Below are positions 5,964 through 9,870 of a stretch of 9,870 bases of DNA, in pieces; position 1 is the stretch's first letter, and every line of letters begins with the position of its first letter. A model generated the notes under the pieces. It worked only from the letters and a program-made list of their open reading frames with translations, was not told where the DNA came from and did no database searches. Source of the stretch: Deltaproteobacteria bacterium (GTDB lineage Bacteria; Desulfobacterota; Desulfobacteria; Desulfobacterales; C00003060); contig JAFDFO010000073.1 in assembly GCA_019309815.1 (NCBI GenBank), forward strand, positions 1 through 9,870, read 5' to 3'. The position numbers were made by a program, and so were the translations under genes.

Positions 5964-8100
5964 AGATATTCAAAGGGCCTCAGGGAGTTCGGGGGACCGG
6001 GCTTCATCCAAGACGTTGTCAACCCTGGACAAGGTATTTCACTCGGGCCTTGTTTTGATTTCATTTCTTGCTCCTCTAATATTCTTGAGGGGTATTCGCG
6101 ACTTTGCCAACCTTCCGCAATCGGCCCTCATCCAAATCGGCGTGGTTTTTTTGTTTCTTGTGTGGCTGATCAAGGGTTCCGTCCTCAAGAAATGCTTCAT
6201 TCTGAAATCACCTCTCAACCTTCCTGTTCTTGCCTTTGTTCTCTGGTCACTTGCCAGTATTGTCTATGCCCACAACAAGTATGAAGGGTTTTTGGCCTGG
6301 AGACCGTGGGCTGCATCGGCCCTTATGTTCTTCCTGGTGAGTAATGACAACTATGAGAAGAAGCGTTTGATTCATCTGTTGGCTGCCCTTATTATCTCAG
6401 GCTCCCTTTGTTCACTGCTTGGTATTGCCCAACATCTCCTTGGCTTCTCCTGGGTGCCTCAGATAGGGCCACCCGCTGCCACCTTCGCCAATCGAAACAT
6501 GGCAGCCCACTTCATTGTTCTGACATTTCCTCTTGCCGTCGTGTTTGTCTTAGACAGCAAGAGACCCATCCGAGCCCTGATTTCGGGTGTGGCTGCATGC
6601 CTGATGATCGTTTTTCTTTTGTACACAAAAACAAGGGCGGCTTGGATAGCGGTCGGAGTGGAACTTCTCTTTTTGTTTGTCTTGCTGCTCAGAGAGCGCA
6701 TCCGAGGCTCAGATACTCTTAGTTGGAGCCGGAATAAGAGTCTGGCGGTGGGACTGGCCATTATCGTGCTCTTTGTCATGGTTAACGTCAGCCCTAAGGG
6801 ATTCAAATGGCGCGTCGGAGACCTTCTGCGGCACATTGCCACGGTCACAGAATATGGGGCAGAATCTTCTGAGGCGCAGGATAATGCCCGGAAATCGATT
6901 GCCTTGAGGAGAGCCATGTGGCTCAACACCATTGAGATGATAAAGGATCGTCCCTGGTTAGGGTTAGGACTGGGGAATCACAGAGTATACTACCCGATTT
7001 ATCACCGCAAGGTGGAGACAGACCCGATGTTTGGCATAACGACTCAGTTGAGGAGAGTGCACAATGATTTTCTGCAGACATTTGCCGAGCTGGGTGTGGC
7101 GGGGATACTTCTGCTCGGCTGGATAGGCTTTGTATGGGTGAAGATCACGATGCGTTTGACGTCATCTCGATATGATAGCGATGTACGGTTTTGTATAATA
7201 GGAATCACACTGGGCATCGTGGGATTGTTGGTGAATGCTCTTTTCAGTTTTCCGTTTCAGCGCGCCATACCCCCTTTCTCTTTCATGATTCTAATGGGGA
7301 TTCTCGGCTCCTTCTATGCAGGAGACAACAGGCAATTCTATTCAATCGGGCAAAAATGGACGATACTCTGTGCCTGTGTGGTTGTTCTTGTTGGCTTGAT
7401 ATGGACGGTTCGATATCATTACCTCGACATAAAGTGTGACCGGTATTTGTTTCATGTCACATACTTGGAAAAAACGAGGAACTGGCATGGTCTCATTGCC
7501 GAAGCGGAAAAGGCATATTGCTGTAATCCCGCTCGCATCGACATACTGTCTTATGTGGGGCGGGCTTACACCGAAATGGGTAGTCATCCAGAGGCGATTA
7601 AGGCCTTTCAGAGGGTAATAGCAGCTTATCCCAATCACATGAATGCCCTTTTGAACCTTGGTATTGCCTATGACAGGATGGGGGACGATGAAAATGCCTT
7701 GAAGGCATATAAAAGAGCTTTGCTCATCAAACCGGACTATTCCAGAATCCATAGCAACGTGGCCCACATCTACATTGGACAGGAGAAGCTGGGAAAGGCG
7801 CTTGACGAATTAATGATCGCAGTTGAGCTCGATCCCCAAAACAGCGTGATACATTACAATATAGGCGTACTTGAGATGCGAAATGGGCAATATCACGAGG
7901 CAGCCGGGGCCCTTGAGAGGGCGGTTCAGCTCAACCCCAAGTGGGACCTGGCCCACAAAAACCTGGGTGTGGTCTATTTGCAGTTCTTGAAGAGAAAGAA
8001 AGAAGGACTTGAGCATCTTGCGAAGGCGTTGAAACTCAATCCGGAGATGAAGGATGCAGGCCGGATACGGGAGATGATTAGCTCGGAGGACCTGTTATGA
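5953..8100 (+). CDS. O-antigen ligase/polymerase-family membrane protein with C-terminal TPR domain
   Basis: This 715-residue protein has a polytopic N-terminal part (about residues 30-490, roughly ten to twelve hydrophobic helices) and a soluble C-terminal part (about 505-705). The membrane part carries signatures of the Wzy/WaaL-type superfamily (Wzy_C/O-antigen ligase): PPAATFANRNMAAHF (173-187), the TKTRAAW loop (225-231) and GLGLGNH...RVHNDFLQTFAELGVAG (337-384). Such enzymes join lipid-linked glycans to lipid A core, to each other or to protein on the periplasmic side. The C-terminal part has about five consecutive TPR units (starting near 531, 565, 599, 633 and 667, with consensus ALLNLGIAYDRMGDDENALKAY at the second), usual protein-interaction scaffolds. 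ATG 5953 is preferred over the TTG at 5947. Neither has a strong ribosome binding site. It overlaps the next gene by ATGA. No glycosyltransferase or Wzx genes lie nearby, so substrate and ligase versus polymerase role stay open. Confidence 0.88.
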   Translation: MNTEDIQRASGSSGDRASSKTLSTLDKVFHSGLVLISFLAPLIFLRGIRDFANLPQSALIQIGVVFLFLVWLIKGSVLKKCFILKSPLNLPVLAFVLWSLASIVYAHNKYEGFLAWRPWAASALMFFLVSNDNYEKKRLIHLLAALIISGSLCSLLGIAQHLLGFSWVPQIGPPAATFANRNMAAHFIVLTFPLAVVFVLDSKRPIRALISGVAACLMIVFLLYTKTRAAWIAVGVELLFLFVLLLRERIRGSDTLSWSRNKSLAVGLAIIVLFVMVNVSPKGFKWRVGDLLRHIATVTEYGAESSEAQDNARKSIALRRAMWLNTIEMIKDRPWLGLGLGNHRVYYPIYHRKVETDPMFGITTQLRRVHNDFLQTFAELGVAGILLLGWIGFVWVKITMRLTSSRYDSDVRFCIIGITLGIVGLLVNALFSFPFQRAIPPFSFMILMGILGSFYAGDNRQFYSIGQKWTILCACVVVLVGLIWTVRYHYLDIKCDRYLFHVTYLEKTRNWHGLIAEAEKAYCCNPARIDILSYVGRAYTEMGSHPEAIKAFQRVIAAYPNHMNALLNLGIAYDRMGDDENALKAYKRALLIKPDYSRIHSNVAHIYIGQEKLGKALDELMIAVELDPQNSVIHYNIGVLEMRNGQYHEAAGALERAVQLNPKWDLAHKNLGVVYLQFLKRKKEGLEHLAKALKLNPEMKDAGRIREMISSEDLL

Positions 8101-8285
8101 ACCAAGATGAATCGCAAAAGCGAAAACCGGACCCAGAGAAGATGCAGGCATTAAGGGACCTTCCGCTTGAAGTAAAGCAGTCTCTCACCAAGGAGGAAGC
8201 TGACGCGTTTCTTTATGACGAAGTGTGGCCTGATTCTCTTCTGGAAAAACTGAAAGATTACCTTGTGGACAAGGGCAAAGGGTAA
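8097..8285 (+). CDS. Small acidic protein coupled to the ligase-TPR gene
   Basis: This 62-residue protein has no recognised family. It has no signal peptide or membrane segment, many charged residues and a predicted helical character. The central part (LPLEVKQSLTKEEADAFLYD) is followed by EVWPDSLLEKLKDYLVDKGKG, a likely amphipathic helix ending in a basic tail. Its ATG overlaps the stop of the upstream gene (ATGA, 8097-8100), which indicates translational coupling and co-expression. A GCTCGGAGGA stretch inside the end of the upstream gene (8081-8090) serves as ribosome binding site. It probably works with the membrane protein, perhaps at its cytosolic face, but that is inference. Confidence 0.8.
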   Translation: MNQDESQKRKPDPEKMQALRDLPLEVKQSLTKEEADAFLYDEVWPDSLLEKLKDYLVDKGKG

Positions 8286-8423
8286 CAAGAGCCCCCCTCA
8301 AAGCCGTTGTTTGTCTCAAGTGGCCCCAAGGGGTTTCTTGGGAAAGAATCCATAATCCATGCACTCGGCATTATCCCTAACGCTGCAAAAGCCGATTGCC
8401 ATGTCGTTTATGCAACTACAGGA

Positions 8424-9350
8424 CTATTTCTGCTCCATCTTGTAGCCCCTTTTCCTCAAAAGCTGCAACAGGTTCTGGTCTCCGACCAGATGACCAGCAC
8501 CAACAATAACCAGAACGTTTCCGTCTTGGTTCAACAGGCCTTCAATTCGGGAAACCCAGTTTATATTCCTCTGGACCATAATACGGTCGTACATGTCAGG
8601 GTGTTTGCTGAAACTCATGTTCAGGATAGAGCCTAAGGTGTCAACATCGCCTATCTGCCAGGAGTTCACCATGTCGGAAACCATGCTTTCTATGACTCCA
8701 AGGTCTTCCATGGTCTGCTTCAGGAACGATTCTTGTTCGCGTGGACCCATTTTGGCAAAGAGGTCTATCTGAAACTCAACAGGTTCCAGGAAGATTCTTT
8801 GTTTTTCGTCTTCCTTAGCCTTGCGAAAGAAGTATGCATCCACACCGTAACTCGGATCGAATTGCATCTTCTGTAACTCCATCACCGTCAGCATCAATGC
8901 AGCAAACCATGGCCTGAAACGATCAAGTTGCGATATAGGCAGGCCAACAGCGGCCACCTTTTCCTTAAGTACCTTGTATGTCTGCTCCGAGACATTTTGT
9001 TGAAGTGTCTGACCGTCTAGATAAAGGCCGAGGCCCATCATCTTGGCTTGCAGCTCAGGAGCGTTTCCGCTGTCTATGTCTGCCTCGAATACGATCTTCT
9101 GAGAATCACTATAAGCCTTTTCAATGACTTCGGCCAGCGGGTAAGCGTCCTGCCTCAGGAAATGAACCGATCCCAACACATATACTGTGTTTTTCTGAGT
9201 CCGTATGGACCAGAGAAAATGCTTATCTGTCTCGGCTTGAGCAGTCTGCGTGGTAGAAACGAGATTGAAGACTGCGCAAACGCTGGCCAGGCAAAAGAGC
9301 GCACGCAGCAACAGGCAATTATTTCGTTCGAATATTCGGTTTATGTTCAT
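8424..9350 (-). CDS. TraB/GumN family protein, exported
   Basis: This 308-residue protein has a cleavable-looking signal peptide (basic start, hydrophobic core about 13-31, then TTQTAQA|ET with cleavage near 39), so it should act in the periplasm. The family motifs are LGSVHFLRQDAYPL (59-72), IVFEADID (86-93), GVDAYFFRKA (169-178), FLEPVEFQIDLF (187-198), RN (261-262) near the C-terminal half and GAGHLVGDQNLLQLLRKRGY (284-303). The paired GS(V/I)H and GAGH motifs and the conserved Glu residues resemble the active site proposed for the related TIKI metalloproteases. Bacterial members are mostly uncharacterised. GumN lies in the xanthan cluster of Xanthomonas, and TraB of enterococcal plasmids limits pheromone production. 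The start is supported by AAGGA (9357-9361) six bases upstream. No covalent lipid-attachment motif is seen, despite Cys residues in the signal region. Confidence 0.9.
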   Translation of the reverse strand: MNINRIFERNNCLLLRALFCLASVCAVFNLVSTTQTAQAETDKHFLWSIRTQKNTVYVLGSVHFLRQDAYPLAEVIEKAYSDSQKIVFEADIDSGNAPELQAKMMGLGLYLDGQTLQQNVSEQTYKVLKEKVAAVGLPISQLDRFRPWFAALMLTVMELQKMQFDPSYGVDAYFFRKAKEDEKQRIFLEPVEFQIDLFAKMGPREQESFLKQTMEDLGVIESMVSDMVNSWQIGDVDTLGSILNMSFSKHPDMYDRIMVQRNINWVSRIEGLLNQDGNVLVIVGAGHLVGDQNLLQLLRKRGYKMEQK

Positions 9351-9356
9351 AACAAA

Positions 9357-9361
9357 TCCTT
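9357..9361 (-). promoter_or_regulatory. Ribosome binding site of the TraB/GumN-family gene
   Basis: AAGGA on the minus strand, six bases before the ATG at 9350. Further upstream, TATACT (9386-9391) is a fair -10 candidate, but its -35 partner is poor, so a separate promoter is only possible. Confidence 0.55.
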
Positions 9362-9437
9362 TCTGACGTCTGACCTTGACTCTCTAGTATATGTTAGTAA
9401 TCTTCGAGTTCGCATTCCGCTATTCTATTTGCTGAAT

Positions 9438-9749
9438 TCACGGTTCCTTCTTTTCAATGAATTGCAGTCCAACCGAATTGATGCAGTAGCGCAACCCGGT
9501 TGGGGGGGGACCATCGTCGAATACATGACCGAGATGGGCATCACACCTCTTGCACGATACCTTAGTCCTTACCATAGAAAGGTCGTGATCTTCAGCTGTC
9601 TCAAGGCTCTTCTCCGAAATGGGTGCTCGAAAGCTTGGCCAACCTGTTCCGGAATCAAACTTGGTGTCTGAACTGAACAAATCGTTGGCACAACATACAC
9701 ATTGGTAAATTCCTTCTCCTTTGAAGTTGTTACACTCCTTTGTCATCAT
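9438..9749 (-). CDS. msrB: Peptide-methionine (R)-S-oxide reductase, short form
   Basis: MsrB reduces the R-epimer of methionine sulfoxide in proteins, using a catalytic cysteine recycled by thioredoxin or similar. The 103-residue protein has zinc ligands C17/C20 (QCVCC) and C66/C69 (CKRC), the substrate-pocket motif FDSGTGWPSF (31-40), HLGHVFDDGP (72-81) and the catalytic Cys89 in RYCINSVGLQF (87-97). It is shorter than usual MsrB (about 130-150 residues): it begins at NFKGEGIYQCVCC and lacks the N-terminal LTPEQY...TEPPF...YWD region. The upstream sequence does not encode that part in any frame I could read. ATG 9749 (or 9746) is preferred, with GAGGGG 4 bases upstream. An in-frame TTG at 9761 only adds four residues. 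No signal peptide is visible, so it should be cytoplasmic. It lies 8 bases after the stop of another minus-strand gene. Confidence 0.9.
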   Translation of the reverse strand: MMTKECNNFKGEGIYQCVCCANDLFSSDTKFDSGTGWPSFRAPISEKSLETAEDHDLSMVRTKVSCKRCDAHLGHVFDDGPPPTGLRYCINSVGLQFIEKKEP

Positions 9750-9752
9750 GTT

Positions 9753-9759
9753 ACCCCTC
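9753..9759 (-). promoter_or_regulatory. Ribosome binding site of msrB
   Basis: GAGGGGT on the minus strand lies just before ATG 9749 and overlaps the TGA (9758-9760) of the upstream gene by two bases. This suggests re-initiation and coupled translation. The spacing fits ATG 9746 as well as or better than 9749. Confidence 0.55.
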
Positions 9760-9870
9760 AACCCTCAAGTATGCCGACATTGCGCAGAAACCTCTCCACA
9801 TCCTGCCAGAATATCTCCCAACTTGGGGGGCAATCGTTGTGACTACAGTCATAGGTAACCATCTCCGCGT
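9758..9870 (-). CDS. 3' end of a minus-strand gene upstream of msrB (partial)
   Basis: One minus-strand frame is open from the window edge to the TGA at 9758-9760. It gives about 36 residues with protein-like composition: TYDCSHNDCPPSWEIFWQD followed by an amphipathic VERFLRNVGILEG. The C-x2-H/N-x-C cluster is suggestive of metal binding but too short to name. It ends 8 bases before the msrB start, with the msrB ribosome binding site overlapping the stop, so it probably forms an operon with msrB. An internal ATG at 9862 could make it a 34-residue protein, but it has no properly spaced ribosome binding site. Confidence 0.5.
   Translation of the reverse strand, partial: AEMVTYDCSHNDCPPSWEIFWQDVERFLRNVGILEG

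Noticed and set aside
6459..6932. 157-codon minus-strand frame inside the ligase gene
   Set aside because: It is a shadow of the membrane protein's coding sequence. The composition is Ser/Arg/Thr rich with no domain, and the plus-strand protein is convincing.
8317..8340. Terminator hairpin after the 62-residue gene (CAAG...CCCCAAGGGG...CTTG)
   Set aside because: The stem is interrupted by a mismatch and wobble pairs, the loop is very tight and no T-tract follows, so it was not listed as a feature.
9048..9671. 207-codon plus-strand frame over the TraB/GumN and MsrB genes
   Set aside because: It runs antisense across two well-supported genes and the gap between them, and it has no recognisable domain.

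Overview
The window looks like a chromosomal segment of a Gram-negative, probably anaerobic bacterium. My best guess is a Desulfobacterota (deltaproteobacterial) lineage. This rests on the mix of gene families, on a moderate base composition, and on AT-rich inverted or tandem repeat elements between genes of a style I associate with that group. No rRNA, tRNA, 16S or other marker gene is present, so the taxonomy is inference.

Layout from left to right. Positions 1-190 hold the end of an unidentified upstream unit, a short tandem repeat and a likely rho-independent terminator. A spore-photoproduct-lyase-like (SPL family) radical SAM gene follows (226-1343, +). It is split into two frames by an exact 8-bp tandem duplication at 436-451, and removing one copy restores a 369-residue protein. 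Positions 1325-1535 are a nested inverted-repeat element. A secreted or membrane-anchored thermonuclease-type nuclease (1545-2183, +) then meets, tail to tail with a 5-bp gap, an EF-G-like translational GTPase paralogue (2189-4261, -). After a 430-bp intergenic region comes a rhomboid-family intramembrane serine protease (4692-5549, +). A 403-bp intergenic region with a second inverted-repeat element precedes a two-gene unit: an O-antigen ligase/polymerase-type membrane protein fused to C-terminal TPRs (5953-8100, +), and a small acidic protein overlapping it by ATGA (8097-8285, +). The right end is on the minus strand: a TraB/GumN-family exported protein (8424-9350), a short MsrB methionine sulfoxide reductase (9438-9749), and the 3' end of a further gene directly upstream of msrB (9758-9870).

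How the genes work together: most are single housekeeping or envelope genes without a common pathway. The one clear translational unit is the ligase-TPR gene with its 62-residue partner, probably acting in cell-surface glycan assembly. On the minus strand, msrB and the truncated gene at the window edge are closely coupled, and TraB/GumN may have its own promoter.

I did not find a convincing new multi-gene system. The strongest observations are the duplication that breaks the SPL-like gene, the two nested inverted-repeat elements, the EF-G paralogue with non-canonical G-box residues, and the ligase-TPR gene with its overlapping small ORF.
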